In this document: piece after piece, positions 1 to 10,953 of the stretch
How the letters are laid out: every line of letters starts with the position of its first letter
How positions within the stretch are numbered: the first letter of the stretch is position 1
NCBI RefSeq assembly: GCF_030586465.1
Contig: NZ_JAUQYP010000001.1
Coordinates: 2,274,981-2,338,980, forward strand
Source: Actinotalea lenta
GTDB lineage: Bacteria; Actinomycetota; Actinomycetes; Actinomycetales; Cellulomonadaceae
Length of the DNA stretch: 64,000 nucleotides
Reading direction: 5' to 3'
The notes under the pieces: generated by a model
What the model was told of the DNA's origin: nothing
Databases searched by the model: none
What the model saw: the letters and a program-made list of their open reading frames with translations, nothing else
Made by a program: the position numbers and the translations under genes

Positions 1-552
1 GTTGCCGCCCGCGGCCCGCACGGCCTCGGCCGTGCCCGCGGGCACGGCCTCGATCGTCTCGTACGTCCACTTGCCGTGCGTGCCGATCCCGCCGACGGCG
101 AGCGCCAGCGCACCGGTGAACGGCGTCAGCCCGGTGACGGTCAGCAGGATGATCGCGATGATCACCTCGGGGACCGCGCGGAGCACGGCGAACAGGCCGC
201 GCAGCGGCAGCCTGACCCACAGCGGTGCGACGCCCTGCGCGGCCGGGATCCCGAGGATGGTCGATGCGACCACGCCGAGCACCGCGCCCACCCAGGCCAT
301 CGAGACCGAGACCCACGTCTGGTAGAACGCGGCGGGCAGTCGGCTCCAGTCCGGGTGGGCGAACATCAGGTCCAGGTAGTGCCGCAGGTCCGCGGGCAGC
401 TCGGCGAGGTCGGACCAGCCGATGTCCAGGTGCAGGACCGCGGCCAGGACCACCAGGCCGACCGTGAGCTTGGCGGCGCGCACGCCGAGCCTGCGGGGCT
501 TGACGGGGGCGGCTGCACGGGTCGCTGACAGGGACAGGGTCGCGGTGGTCAT
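1..552 (-). CDS. phnE: Phosphonate-type ABC transporter permease (partial, 3' end off the left edge)
   Basis: Inner-membrane permease of a PhnCDE-type importer. The visible 184 residues, read from the ATG at 552, have a first hydrophobic segment near residues 30-41 and further ones near 80-100 and 120-150. They end in the EAA-type loop that docks on the ATPase (EAVPAGTAEAVRAAGGN near residues 167-184). The start codon overlaps the stop of the next permease gene as ATGA, so the two are translationally coupled. Two tandem PhnE genes imply a heterodimeric channel, as in several actinobacterial phn operons. The C-terminal part lies outside the window, so intactness cannot be judged. Substrate could be phosphonate, phosphite or phosphate ester. 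Confidence 0.85.
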   Translation of the reverse strand, partial: MTTATLSLSATRAAAPVKPRRLGVRAAKLTVGLVVLAAVLHLDIGWSDLAELPADLRHYLDLMFAHPDWSRLPAAFYQTWVSVSMAWVGAVLGVVASTILGIPAAQGVAPLWVRLPLRGLFAVLRAVPEVIIAIILLTVTGLTPFTGALALAVGGIGTHGKWTYETIEAVPAGTAEAVRAAGGN

Positions 553-1343
553 CGGAGCCTCTTGCGCAGGTAGTTCGAGGCGACCTCGATCGCGATGACC
601 ACGACCAGGATCTCGAGGATGATCATGGACAGGGCGCCGTAGCGGTAGAAGCCCCGGACCTCGTCGATGAGCCGGCCCAACCCGCCGGCTCCCACGAGGC
701 CCAGGATGGAGGAGACGCGCACGTTGAGCTCGAGGGAGTACAGCACCTGGCTGGCGTAGACCGGCCAGGTCTGGGGGAGTGCGGTGAGGCGGTTGATCTG
801 GGTCTGGGTGCCACCGGCCGCGTGGCCGGCCTCCATGTAGGAGGCGTCGGCGGAGTCGATCGCCTCGGAGACCAGCTTCACCACGATCCCCAGGTCGAAG
901 AGCACCAGGGTGATGACGCCGGGCAGGGCGCCGACGCCCACCATGGCCACCAGGATCGTGGCGTACACCAGGTCAGGGACGGCCCGGACCACGTTGAGCA
1001 CCGCACGCACGCCGGCCCGGCTGCGCGTCGGGTTGCTCGGACGCGCCGCCCACAGGGACAGCGGCAGCGCCAGGAGGGCGGAGAGCGCCGCGCCGACGAC
1101 GGCCATCTCGAGCGTCTCGAGCAGCGGCTTCCAGGTCCGCGGCAGGATCGACGGGTCGGGGTGGAAGAGCTTGGCGATCCGTTCGGAGCCGTTGGCCCAG
1201 TTGCGCGCGATCGCTCCGAGGTCGATGTGCACGCCCCCGAGCGCGGGCAGGGTCGTGATCACCGTGATCGCGATCAGGACGACCACGATCACGGCGACGC
1301 GGGGCCACGCGCGTGGCCGAGGCGGGATGCGCAGCTCTGTCAC
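549..1343 (-). CDS. phnE: Phosphonate-type ABC transporter permease
   Basis: Integral membrane subunit, 264 residues, the usual PhnE length. Residues about 18-40 form the first membrane segment, and several more follow between 85 and 250. The EAA loop is visible as YMEAGHAAGG followed by INRLTALPQ, the ATPase-contact motif of binding-protein-dependent permeases. The gene lies one base downstream of phnC and overlaps the second phnE by four bases, so all are one transcript. Family membership is clear. The transported phosphorus compound is inferred only from the PhnC/PhnD partners and the PHO-like site upstream. Confidence 0.9.
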   Translation of the reverse strand: MTELRIPPRPRAWPRVAVIVVVLIAITVITTLPALGGVHIDLGAIARNWANGSERIAKLFHPDPSILPRTWKPLLETLEMAVVGAALSALLALPLSLWAARPSNPTRSRAGVRAVLNVVRAVPDLVYATILVAMVGVGALPGVITLVLFDLGIVVKLVSEAIDSADASYMEAGHAAGGTQTQINRLTALPQTWPVYASQVLYSLELNVRVSSILGLVGAGGLGRLIDEVRGFYRYGALSMIILEILVVVIAIEVASNYLRKRLR

Positions 1344-1344
1344 G

Positions 1345-2175
1345 TCACTGCCCCAGGGTGTCGCGGCTCTGGATGGGTCGACCGTAGATGGCCTCGAAGT
1401 CCGCGTCGGTCGCCGAGGACGCGGGCCCGTCGTAGACCACCTCGCCGGCGCGCAGGCCGATCATCCGGGTGGTGTACTGCCGGGCGAGGTCCATCAGGTG
1501 CAGGTTGACCAGCACGGTCAGTCCGCGTTCGGTGTTGACCCGCTTGAGGTCCGACATGACCGAGTGCGCCGTCGGGGGGTCGAGGCTTGCGACGGGCTCG
1601 TCCGCGAGCATCACCTCGGGCTCCTGGCTGAGTGCGCGCGCGATGGCCACGCGCTGCTTCTGGCCGCCGGACAGCGCCCCGGCCCGGCCCCAGACCTTCT
1701 CGAGCATGCCCACCGAGTCGAGCGCCCGCATGACGATCTCGCGATCGGTGTGGCTGGCCACGCCCAGCAGCGTCTTCCAGGTCGGGGTGTGGGAGAAGCG
1801 ACCCACGAGCACGTTGTGGTAGATGCTCGCGCGGTCGGCCAGGTTGAAGCCCTGGAAGATCATGCCGATGCCGCCGCGCACCTGCCGCAGACGGCGGCCG
1901 CCCAGCTCGTTGACCGTGTAGGGGCCCACCCGCACGGTCCCGGAGGTGGCAGGCACCAGGCCGTTGATGGTCCGGATCATGGTCGACTTCCCGGAGCCGG
2001 ACAGGCCCACCACCGACACCATCTCGCCGGCGGCGATCGACAGGGACACGCCGCGCAGTCCCACCACGCCGTTGGGGTAGCGGACGATCACGTCCTCGAG
2101 GTGGATGGGCCACGCCCCGGAGGCGGGGATCCCCTCCGGGGCGTGGTCGCCACTACCCATGTGCGTCGTCGTCAC
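1345..2175 (-). CDS. phnC: Phosphonate-type ABC transporter ATP-binding protein
   Basis: Cytoplasmic ATPase that powers the PhnD/PhnE importer. Read from the GTG at 2175 it is 276 residues. Walker A is GLSGSGKST at residues 57-65, the ABC signature is LSGGQKQR, and Walker B ends in LADEP with a following D-loop (SLD). The GTG start overlaps the phnD stop as GTGA. An ATG at 2160 is an alternative start, and a longer upstream reading is unlikely because it would run far into phnD. No good ribosome site precedes either start, which fits translational coupling to phnD. Confidence 0.9.
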   Translation of the reverse strand: MTTTHMGSGDHAPEGIPASGAWPIHLEDVIVRYPNGVVGLRGVSLSIAAGEMVSVVGLSGSGKSTMIRTINGLVPATSGTVRVGPYTVNELGGRRLRQVRGGIGMIFQGFNLADRASIYHNVLVGRFSHTPTWKTLLGVASHTDREIVMRALDSVGMLEKVWGRAGALSGGQKQRVAIARALSQEPEVMLADEPVASLDPPTAHSVMSDLKRVNTERGLTVLVNLHLMDLARQYTTRMIGLRAGEVVYDGPASSATDADFEAIYGRPIQSRDTLGQ

Positions 2176-3215
2176 TGACCCGAGAAGCGCTTGTTGACCT
2201 GGCGGGCGACGTCGATCGCGGCCGGGTCGGCCGGCACCCACGCGGTCTGGCCGAAGATGTTCTTCAGGGTGTCGGGGTCCACCTTGGAGAATCCTGCCAT
2301 CAGGTCGGTGATCTTCTGGCGCAGGTCGGCGGGCACGTCCTTGCCGATCACGACGCCGCCGTTGGGGTACATCTGCGACAGGCCGAACACGACGACCTTC
2401 TTGCCGATGTCCGGGACCTCGGAGGTCTTGATCGACGAGCGCGCGTCCCAGTAGGCGAAGCCCACCTCGGCGTCGCCGTTGTAGACCGCCATGATCAGGT
2501 TGTCGTTGCCGGTCACGGGCACCTGGTCGAGGTCGTCGATCTTGATGCCCTCCTTCTCCAGGGCCAGGACGGGGAGCTGGTAGCCGGCGGGGGAGGTGGT
2601 GTTGCCGAAGGCGACCTTGGTTCCCGGCTTGATGTTCTTCAGGGCGTCCACCGCGACGGGGCCGACGCCGGTGTTCTTGTCGCCGGAGGCCACGCCGTTG
2701 CAGTACAGGTACTTCTCACCGTTCGCCGGGTAGGTGGCCTCGACGGGCGTGTCGGTGCAGTACTTGCTCGCGTTGTCGATGTTCGTGAAGAACTCCGACG
2801 CGTACTGGGAGGCGCCGTACCGGACGTCCTGCAGCACCGGGTACGCGCCGCACTGGTCCTGCGCGGCTGCGAGCGAGCCCGCGTCCGCGATGGCGATCTG
2901 GGCCTGGCCCGCGCAGATCGCCTCGACGGCCGCCTGGTAGTCCTTGGTCACCACGCCCTTGACCGTGATGCCGAGCTCCTTGGAGAGGTAGTCGGTCAGC
3001 GGTGCCGCCGAGGTCACCAGGTCGTTGACCTGCTCGTTGGGGATCAGGGCGAGGGTGATCTCCGACGGCCAGCTCTCGGTGCCCGACGCCGAGGCGCTCG
3101 CGGAACCGGACGGGGTGTCGGCCGAGCCGCTCGCGCTCGAGCTGCACCCCGCCAGGGCGAAGGCGGCGACGGCAAGCACAGCCGGCGCGATGAGTGTCTT
3201 GCGCATGTCAGTCAT
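2172..3215 (-). CDS. phnD: Phosphonate/phosphate-type substrate-binding lipoprotein
   Basis: Extracytoplasmic binding protein of the transporter, 347 residues. The N-terminus is a lipoprotein signal: Lys/Arg, a hydrophobic stretch and the lipobox LAGC with Cys24 as the lipid-attachment site. A Ser-rich linker follows. The mature part has the PhnD pattern: an early LIPNEQ strand, then [14 protein letters not shown], and later a [14 protein letters not shown] segment. The ATG at 3215 has a GGAAAGG ribosome site. It overlaps the stop of the upstream HAD gene as ATGA and the phnC start as GTGA. The exact ligand cannot be read from the sequence. Confidence 0.9.
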   Translation of the reverse strand: MTDMRKTLIAPAVLAVAAFALAGCSSSASGSADTPSGSASASASGTESWPSEITLALIPNEQVNDLVTSAAPLTDYLSKELGITVKGVVTKDYQAAVEAICAGQAQIAIADAGSLAAAQDQCGAYPVLQDVRYGASQYASEFFTNIDNASKYCTDTPVEATYPANGEKYLYCNGVASGDKNTGVGPVAVDALKNIKPGTKVAFGNTTSPAGYQLPVLALEKEGIKIDDLDQVPVTGNDNLIMAVYNGDAEVGFAYWDARSSIKTSEVPDIGKKVVVFGLSQMYPNGGVVIGKDVPADLRQKITDLMAGFSKVDPDTLKNIFGQTAWVPADPAAIDVARQVNKRFSGQ

Positions 3216-3922
3216 GCCTTTCCATGGGGGTGGACGGCGCCGGTGGACGCCGTCGGTCCGGTGACCGCGGTCGCGGCCCAGCTCGTGATCTCGCCGTAGA
3301 GGTCGGCGAGGGTGGACCCACGCATGGTGGGGTCCGCGTCGGTGCTGCGCGCGGTGGCGCCGACGAGCGCGGTGTCGGCGCCCAGCACGGCCGCGGGGGC
3401 GAGGTCGTTCATCCAGATGTCCCCGACGGCCAGCACGGGCCCGTGCGTGACGTGCTGGGCGACGACCGCGGTGAGGCCGTCCGGCTTGCCGATCGAGAAG
3501 TGGCGTTCGGCAAGGAGGTGCGTGACCCCGGCCTGGTCCAGGACCCGGTCGACACCGATCTCGGGTGCGTTGGTGGCCAGGACGAGCAGTGCATGCTGGG
3601 CGAGTGCTGCGAGGAAGTCCCGCAGGCCGACGGGCGCGCTGACCGGTGCGTCCTGGGTGCCCAGTTCCTGACGGCTCGCCAGGTACGCCGGTCCGAGGGC
3701 CGTCTCGGGCACGCCCCGTGCGAGTGCGACCCGGCGGACGGCGTCGTAGCCGTCGCGGTACCGACCGTCGCCCGCGTCGAGCCGCTCCAGCGCGGCGCGG
3801 GCGTCGTCCACCAGACCGGGGTCCTGGGCGGCCAGCCCGACGTGCTTGGCGTAGGCGATGACCGGGCCGTGGCCGAGCGCGAGCGTGCCGTCGAAGTCGA
3901 AGACGATCGTGGGCTGGGGCAT
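3212..3922 (-). CDS. HAD-family hydrolase at the head of the phn operon
   Basis: Predicted cytoplasmic phosphatase-like enzyme, 236 residues from the ATG at 3922. HAD motif I is DFDGT with the nucleophile and acid at Asp9 and Asp11. Motif II is near LVLATNAPE, a Lys in SIGKPDG fits motif III, and motif IV is around VGDIWMNDL. The cap arrangement resembles subfamily IA. It lacks the DWAGT start of phosphonoacetaldehyde hydrolase PhnX, so it is not called phosphonatase. Its ATGA overlap with phnD and its first position behind a PHO-like site suggest that it dephosphorylates an imported or derived phosphorus compound. The substrate is unknown. Confidence 0.75.
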   Translation of the reverse strand: MPQPTIVFDFDGTLALGHGPVIAYAKHVGLAAQDPGLVDDARAALERLDAGDGRYRDGYDAVRRVALARGVPETALGPAYLASRQELGTQDAPVSAPVGLRDFLAALAQHALLVLATNAPEIGVDRVLDQAGVTHLLAERHFSIGKPDGLTAVVAQHVTHGPVLAVGDIWMNDLAPAAVLGADTALVGATARSTDADPTMRGSTLADLYGEITSWAATAVTGPTASTGAVHPHGKA

Positions 3923-3954
3923 GGACCCGCTTCCGTGTCGTGGACGATGCGGCC

Positions 3955-4010
3955 AAGGTATACGACCTGACTGGACGCTTGGGCCACGGTCAGGTGAACA
4001 CTGGGTGACG
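3955..4010 (-). promoter_or_regulatory. PHO-box-like direct repeat and -10 element of the phn operon
   Basis: Read on the minus strand, 4010-3989 contains two adjacent 11-base units, CGTCACCCAGT and GTTCACCTGAC. The second matches the actinobacterial PhoP unit GTTCACC exactly and the first matches it at five of seven bases. A TANNNT element (TACCTT, 3960-3955) follows 28 bases later, about 30 bases upstream of the HAD gene start. Position and sequence fit PhoP activation under phosphate limitation; this is inferred. Confidence 0.5.
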
Positions 4011-4127
4011 GAGAGATCACGATCGACATCGGCCTGCGTCGGTCGAGGGTCCCCGGATCGGCGTCCGGGACCGCGACAACCGCCGTCGACCGACCTACTC
4101 TGGAAGCAGCACGAGCGAGGAGCTGCG

Positions 4128-4358
4128 ATGACCGAGACCAGGACCCGCCGAGACTTCCGCGGGTACGTGCCCGAGGATGTGCGCGAGCACCTCGAGACTG
4201 CACGCCAGGAGATGCGCAAGGGCGTGGAGACGTTCCTGCCACCCGAGTTCTTCACGCACCGGAACGCGGCCCGCCGGGAGATGCTCCTCGCGTGGCGCGG
4301 TGTGCTCGACGCCGCACTGCGCCGGATGGACGAGAAGGGCGCGGACGCGGAGGTCTAG
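4128..4358 (+). CDS. Small conserved protein of unknown function
   Basis: A 76-residue, charged, probably soluble and helical protein. It starts at the ATG preceded by a GAGGAG ribosome site six bases away. Its C-terminal half has a striking pattern (FLPPEFFTHRNAARREMLLAW) that I associate with short uncharacterised bacterial proteins, followed by a helix ending in acidic residues. It is divergent from the phn operon and shares the 205-base intergenic region with it. I do not recognise a function. The ribosome site and codon bias support it as a real gene. Confidence 0.7.
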   Translation: MTETRTRRDFRGYVPEDVREHLETARQEMRKGVETFLPPEFFTHRNAARREMLLAWRGVLDAALRRMDEKGADAEV

Positions 4359-4444
4359 CCGCGCCCCGGCGTGCGCTCGTTCGAGCCGGAGACGGTGACG
4401 CCCAGCGGCCGACGGCTCCGATCACGGAATGGGCCGCCCGGCGG

Positions 4445-6109
4445 CTACCGTCGGGCTCCTGAAGCCGCCGCCCACAGGAACACGGCTCCGGCGACGGCCA
4501 TCAGCGCGATCCCCACGCCGTCGTCGGCGGCTGCCACGAGGACTGCGCCCGCAACGAGCAGGGCGGCCCCGGCGACCGTCGTGGACAGGCGGTCCACCGA
4601 GCGCCGCAGCGTGCGCAACGAGCGGGTGGCCTGCTCGTCCCGCACAGCGAGTCCGCGGCTCTCGATCTGCGTGAGCACCCGGGTGGCCTGCCCGGGCAGC
4701 GCAACGGCCGCCATGAGCGTGTCGCCGAGCTGGTCCAGCCAGCGGTCCAGTCCGGAGGACGTCTCGTCGGCGACCAGCTTGCGCGCGAAGGGGCCGAGCT
4801 GGCTCCACAGGTTGAAGTCCGGGTCGAGCCCCGTGCACATGCCCGACAGGATCGCCACCGTGCGAACCACGTACAGCAGGTTCTGCGGCACCTGGAACGG
4901 CATGTCCAGCAACAGGTCACGGTACTGGTGGGCGAACTCGCGGACCTCCTGCGGGTCGATGTTGCGCAGCTCGTTCATGGACAGGCCCCAGTACCGGTCG
5001 AAGACCTGGGCCTCGGCGCGTTCGATGGCGGCCAGGTCGGCCCCAGGCAGGAGCATGTCGAGCATCTGGTAGGCCCGGACCACGCGGCCGGCGTCGCGGG
5101 TGCCCACCGCGATGAGCAGCTCGCGGAGACTGTCGCGGACCGAGTCGGGGATGCGCGAGACCATGCCGAAGTCGACGAACGTCAGCTTCCACCGGGTGGG
5201 CCCGTCCCCGTCGACGGGCGTCACGAACAGGTTGCCGGGATGCGGGTCCGCGTGCACGAAGCCGTCCTCGAAGATCTGCTGGAGGTAGGTCGCCAGGAGC
5301 CGTCGGGCCACGTCGCCACGGTCGATGCCCGCCGCGGTGATGGCGTCGTAGTCGGTGATCTTGATGGCGGAGACGTCCTCGAGGGTGAGCACGCGCATCG
5401 CGCTGAGCTCGCGCACGACGCGTGGCACCCGCACCTCGGGGTGATCCGCGAAGTTGGCCAGGAACGTCGCCGCGTTCTCGGCCTCCAGCTGGTAGTCGAT
5501 CTCCTCGTGCAACGTCACGGAGAACTCCCGCAGCAGGGCGGGCACGTCCGAGTGCGTACGGATCGGGCGGTAGCGCATCAGCCAGCGGGCGACCCTGGCC
5601 AGCGCCGCCAGATCGGTCTCCACCACGGCGGCGATCCCCGGGCGCTGCACCTTGATGACCACGTCGACGAACTCGGTGCCGTGACCCGGCCCCAGCCGGG
5701 CACGGTGCACCTGCCCGAGGGAGGCGGCGGCGAGCGGCTCGGGGTCGACGTGTGCGAAGAGCCTGGTGATCGGCGCGCCGAGCTCCTCCTGCGCGAGGGC
5801 GGCGATGGCCGAGAAGTCCTCGGCGGGCACCTCGTCCTGGAGGTTGGCGAGCTCGTCCGTGATCTCCCGGGGCAGCACGTCCAGACGGGAGGACAGGAAC
5901 TGGCCGATCTTGATCATCACCCCGCCCATCCGGATGGCGAGGGCGCGGAACCGAGCGGCTTCGCGACGGTAGCGCTCCGGCCGGGTGCGCAGCACACGCC
6001 GTCGCAGCCCCACGCGGCGCAGCACGACGTCCCACCAGAGGAACCGGGCGATCACACCGGCGAAGAACCGGAGGATGTGGCGGTACCGGCCACGTAGGGA
6101 CGACGTCAT
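4445..6109 (-). CDS. ABC1/ADCK (UbiB-type) atypical kinase
   Basis: Membrane-associated protein-kinase-like ATPase of the AarF/UbiB/ADCK family, 554 residues. The start is the ATG at 6109 with a perfect AGGAGG seven bases upstream. The family-defining KxGQ motif is KIGQ at residues 67-70, followed by SSRLDVLP. The Ala-rich nucleotide loop (AAASLGQVHRA), HADPHPGN and VDFGM motifs are all present. Two hydrophobic segments near residues 505-550 form a C-terminal membrane anchor. The family supports prenyl-quinone biosynthesis or lipid homeostasis, but the actinobacterial role is not defined. It is a stand-alone gene 70 bases downstream of the YyaL gene. Confidence 0.88.
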   Translation of the reverse strand: MTSSLRGRYRHILRFFAGVIARFLWWDVVLRRVGLRRRVLRTRPERYRREAARFRALAIRMGGVMIKIGQFLSSRLDVLPREITDELANLQDEVPAEDFSAIAALAQEELGAPITRLFAHVDPEPLAAASLGQVHRARLGPGHGTEFVDVVIKVQRPGIAAVVETDLAALARVARWLMRYRPIRTHSDVPALLREFSVTLHEEIDYQLEAENAATFLANFADHPEVRVPRVVRELSAMRVLTLEDVSAIKITDYDAITAAGIDRGDVARRLLATYLQQIFEDGFVHADPHPGNLFVTPVDGDGPTRWKLTFVDFGMVSRIPDSVRDSLRELLIAVGTRDAGRVVRAYQMLDMLLPGADLAAIERAEAQVFDRYWGLSMNELRNIDPQEVREFAHQYRDLLLDMPFQVPQNLLYVVRTVAILSGMCTGLDPDFNLWSQLGPFARKLVADETSSGLDRWLDQLGDTLMAAVALPGQATRVLTQIESRGLAVRDEQATRSLRTLRRSVDRLSTTVAGAALLVAGAVLVAAADDGVGIALMAVAGAVFLWAAASGARR

Positions 6110-6179
6110 CGGACCTCCTGCCGGACGGGTGGGGGCAGCATCCCATGTCTCGCGGCCGCCGGCCGGGTGGGCGGACCGC

Positions 6180-8231
<2,052 letters not shown>

Positions 8232-8357
8232 GGCCGGGTCACCTTCTCCCTCCGCCGGATCGGTTCGGCAGCAGCACCTGCCGTCGTCGCCACCGTGGCA
8301 CACCTGCGCGGTGCCCGCCTCAGCACCTGCGGAGGGTGGCGTGGCACCATCGAGGTC

Positions 8358-8780
8358 ATGGCGATCAGCGTCGGGCCGACCCTGGTGATCCCCCGGGCCG
8401 AGCTCAGCGTGCGGTTCTCGCGCTCGTCCGGTCCGGGCGGTCAAGGCGTCAACACGACGGACTCCCGGGTGGAGCTGTCGTGGGACCTGGGGTCGTCAGC
8501 GGTCCTGACCGAGACGCAGCGCGCCAGGCTGCTCGAGCGCCTCCGGGGTCGACTCGTGGACGGCGTGCTGACCGTGACCGCATCCGAGCACCGTGGGCAG
8601 CGGCGTAACCGCGCCGCGGCGGAGAGCAGACTCGCCGCGCTCGTGGCGGACGGGATCCGCCCACCCGGGCCACAGCGCCGCCCGACCCGCCCGACCCGTG
8701 GCTCCCAGGAGCGCCGGCTGGCTGCCAAGCGTGCCCGCTCCGACCTCAAGCGCCGGCGCTCGTCGCGGCACGGCGACTGA
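8358..8780 (+). CDS. arfB: Alternative ribosome-rescue peptidyl-tRNA hydrolase ArfB
   Basis: A codon-independent release factor that frees ribosomes stalled without a stop codon, 140 residues. The catalytic GGQ motif is at residues 27-29 inside [11 protein letters not shown], the class I release-factor signature. There is no codon-recognition domain. The C-terminal 35 residues are rich in Arg and Lys, the tail that enters the empty mRNA channel. The ATG at 8358 was chosen over upstream in-frame codons because the GGQ domain then starts at the normal distance. No strong ribosome site is visible. Confidence 0.9.
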   Translation: MAISVGPTLVIPRAELSVRFSRSSGPGGQGVNTTDSRVELSWDLGSSAVLTETQRARLLERLRGRLVDGVLTVTASEHRGQRRNRAAAESRLAALVADGIRPPGPQRRPTRPTRGSQERRLAAKRARSDLKRRRSSRHGD

Positions 8781-8807
8781 CTCGCGGCACCGCATGGTGC
8801 GGCCCGG

Positions 8808-9989
8808 TCAGTGCATGAGGGAACGGGGGAACGCCAGGGCGACTCCTGCGGACAGGACGCTGAGCGTGGCCACCACCCAGAACACCGGCATGACGTCGGC
8901 GTCCGTCACCAGGAAGCCGATGACCAGGACCAGCAGGGCGCCGACGCCGTTCGCCAAGCCCAGCGCGATGCCGGAGCCCATGGAGCGGTTCTCCGGGAAG
9001 ATGTCCTGGCCGATCAGCACGCTCGGTGAGGCGGTCAGGAACAGCACAGGTCCGAGGACGGCCGCGGCGACCCAGACCACGGGGCCGTGCAGGTACACCA
9101 CCGGGAAGATCAGAGCCGCCGTCGCCAGGGAGGACACCACGAGAACCGGCCTGCGGCCCAGCCGGTCGGCCAGGTGGCCGCCGAGCAGGTTCCCGGCCAC
9201 GCCTGCGACCACGATGGTCGTGATCACCGATGCGCCTGTCACCAGGCCGGCGCCACGTACGTGCCACAGGATCGGGATGAAGGCCACCAGTGCCGCGGTC
9301 GTCAGGGCGCGGATGGACCGGTAGCCGAGCAGGAGCGTCAGCGGACGACGGTGCTCGCGCCACCGGAGGGCCGCGCCGGTGCGGCGGCGCGGCGCCAGGT
9401 CCGGAGCCCAACGGACGACGAGGGCGACGGTGGCGAGTCCGGGCACCGCCACGATCCAGAGATAGGTCAGGCCCAGGTGGGTTGCCACCAGGCTCGCTGC
9501 CGTGGGCCAGATCCCGCGCCCCAGCTCGCCGCCGACGAGGAACACCGAGGTCATCAGGCCACGCCTGTCCTGGAGGATGCTGCGTACCCCCGCCAGCGCC
9601 TGGGGGTGGAACAGCGCACTGCCCAGTCCGATCATGAGCAGCAGCACGACGAGCAGAGCGAGGTTCCGGGTGACCCCCAGGAGGCCTCCTCCGAGCGAGC
9701 TGAGCAGCAACCCGGCCGCGACCATGCGTCGCCCACCGACCCGGTCCGCCACCCAGCCGGTCAACGGCTGGAGCGCCTGGCCGATCGTCAGCGCCGCGAT
9801 GAGCACACCGGCCATCTGCACGGGTTCGTCGACCGCGACGAGCACGGCGGGCAGGACACCCGGGAGGTAGTTGGCGGCGCCGTCGTTGAGCAGGTGTGCC
9901 CAGGACAGTGCGACCAGCCGCCGGACCGGGGTACGTGCGCCGGGCGCGCCTTTCGTCCCCGGTCGGGACGCCATGGTCGGTCCGGTCAT
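8808..9989 (-). CDS. MFS efflux transporter, fosmidomycin-resistance (Fsr) type
   Basis: Twelve-helix major-facilitator permease of 393 residues. The first helix carries SWAHLLNDGAANYLPGVLP, the pattern of Fsr-like drug exporters. The MFS A-like loops GWVADRVGGRR and GGHLADRLGRRP are at the expected places in both halves. The start at 9989 overlaps the stop of the upstream marR gene as ATGA, so the two are co-translated. A MarR-controlled drug or metabolite exporter is the likely role. The substrate is not readable. Confidence 0.82.
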   Translation of the reverse strand: MTGPTMASRPGTKGAPGARTPVRRLVALSWAHLLNDGAANYLPGVLPAVLVAVDEPVQMAGVLIAALTIGQALQPLTGWVADRVGGRRMVAAGLLLSSLGGGLLGVTRNLALLVVLLLMIGLGSALFHPQALAGVRSILQDRRGLMTSVFLVGGELGRGIWPTAASLVATHLGLTYLWIVAVPGLATVALVVRWAPDLAPRRRTGAALRWREHRRPLTLLLGYRSIRALTTAALVAFIPILWHVRGAGLVTGASVITTIVVAGVAGNLLGGHLADRLGRRPVLVVSSLATAALIFPVVYLHGPVVWVAAAVLGPVLFLTASPSVLIGQDIFPENRSMGSGIALGLANGVGALLVLVIGFLVTDADVMPVFWVVATLSVLSAGVALAFPRSLMH

Positions 9990-10510
9990 CGTCGTGCTCT
10001 CCCGGTCGGGTCGTCGTTCGTGGTGGGGGCGCGGTGCCGCTCGGCGTGCCCGGCGTCGTCCGCCAGGACCGTCTCGAGGCGGGAGAGCAGGGCGAGGAGG
10101 TGGTCGAGGTCGTCGCGGCCGAGCCGTCGCGACAACCGGTGACGCCACGCGGCGGAGAGCTGCGCGATCCGGAGCGCCATGGCCTCGCCGGACGGCGTGG
10201 GCTCGACCCCGCGCCGCTGCCGGTGCGACGGGTCCGGGCCCGACCTGACCAGCCCGGCCCGCTCCAGGTGGTCGACCAGCCGCTTGGCGTTCATCGGATC
10301 GGTCCCGGTCCGTCGGGCGAGCTCGCGGACGCCCGAGCCGGGCTCCTCGACGACGGTGCGCAGGGTCGCCGCCTGGGGCGCGCTCAGGCCCAGCTCTAAG
10401 AGCTGCCGCTCCCACCCGTCGCGCAGCGCCCGGTGAGTGCGGCCCATCCGGAAGCCGAGCTCCGCGTCCAGCGGTGCCGGGCGGGGGTGCGGGCTACCGC
10501 CGTCGACCAT
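9986..10510 (-). CDS. MarR-family transcriptional regulator
   Basis: Winged-helix dimeric repressor, 174 residues. Residues about 50-120 form the wHTH: helix pairs around LSAPQAATLRTV and VRELARRTGTDPMNAKRLVDHLERAG, then the wing DPSHRQRRGVEPTPSG. An AGGAGG site is five bases before the ATG at 10510; the immediately preceding ATG at 10513 is too close to it. The gene overlaps the MFS exporter and probably represses this two-gene operon through the inverted repeat just upstream. Confidence 0.88.
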   Translation of the reverse strand: MVDGGSPHPRPAPLDAELGFRMGRTHRALRDGWERQLLELGLSAPQAATLRTVVEEPGSGVRELARRTGTDPMNAKRLVDHLERAGLVRSGPDPSHRQRRGVEPTPSGEAMALRIAQLSAAWRHRLSRRLGRDDLDHLLALLSRLETVLADDAGHAERHRAPTTNDDPTGRARR

Positions 10511-10538
10511 CATCACCTCCTGCGTCGTGCGGCAAGAA

Positions 10539-10556
10539 CTGTAGCCATGTCTACAG
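10539..10556. promoter_or_regulatory. Inverted repeat upstream of marR, likely MarR operator
   Basis: CTGTAG and CTACAG form a perfect six-base inverted repeat separated by six bases, 29-46 bases before the marR start. Length and position suit a MarR dimer acting on its own promoter. Binding is inferred. Confidence 0.55.
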
Positions 10557-10953
10557 ATCTGGCGCAGCCGGTGGCTGCCGCGCGGTCGGGAGCCCGTGTC
10601 AATCGGGACGGCGACGGTGCGGCGATCCGACGCCGGTGGCGGGGCGCGCGCCACGCCGCACGGGTGTTCCGGGCCTTGTCATCGGTCCGTCGGCGGCGTC
10701 GCTGCCCACCACTTGGGCGCGCCGTGCCTCGAATCTCACGCGATTCAGCCCTGCTGACCAGGAATTGTGCCGGTCCGGGCCACAACGTAGGACGAATGGG
10801 CCGCAGAGGGCCCGAGAGCGCGACCTACCCTGCCAGCAACGGGCACGAGGACCAGCAGGATGCCTCCGCCACGGCGACGTTGCCGCCGCCGAGACGGGTC
10901 AGCGCTGACCCTCTTCCCTGGACACCCGACCGCACACACCACGGGACAGGCAG
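10557..10953. other. Intergenic region upstream of the pyruvate oxidoreductase operon
   Basis: About 400 bases with no credible gene; the open frames here have poor codon structure. It must contain the promoter of the 10954 operon. A Rex-like imperfect repeat (TTGTG at 10765-10769, CACAA at 10781-10785, 11 bases between) and a downstream TANNNT element (TACCCT near 10830) are the only structured elements noticed. Confidence 0.5.

Noticed and set aside
8787-8800. Hairpin GCACC-GCAT-GGTGC between arfB and the MFS gene as a terminator
   Set aside because: The stem is only five base pairs. It may contribute but is too weak to call.
10720-10760. tRNA-like CTCGAATCTC segment
   Set aside because: It lacks the GGTTCGA T-loop context and any acceptor stem pairing. 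No tRNA can be folded.
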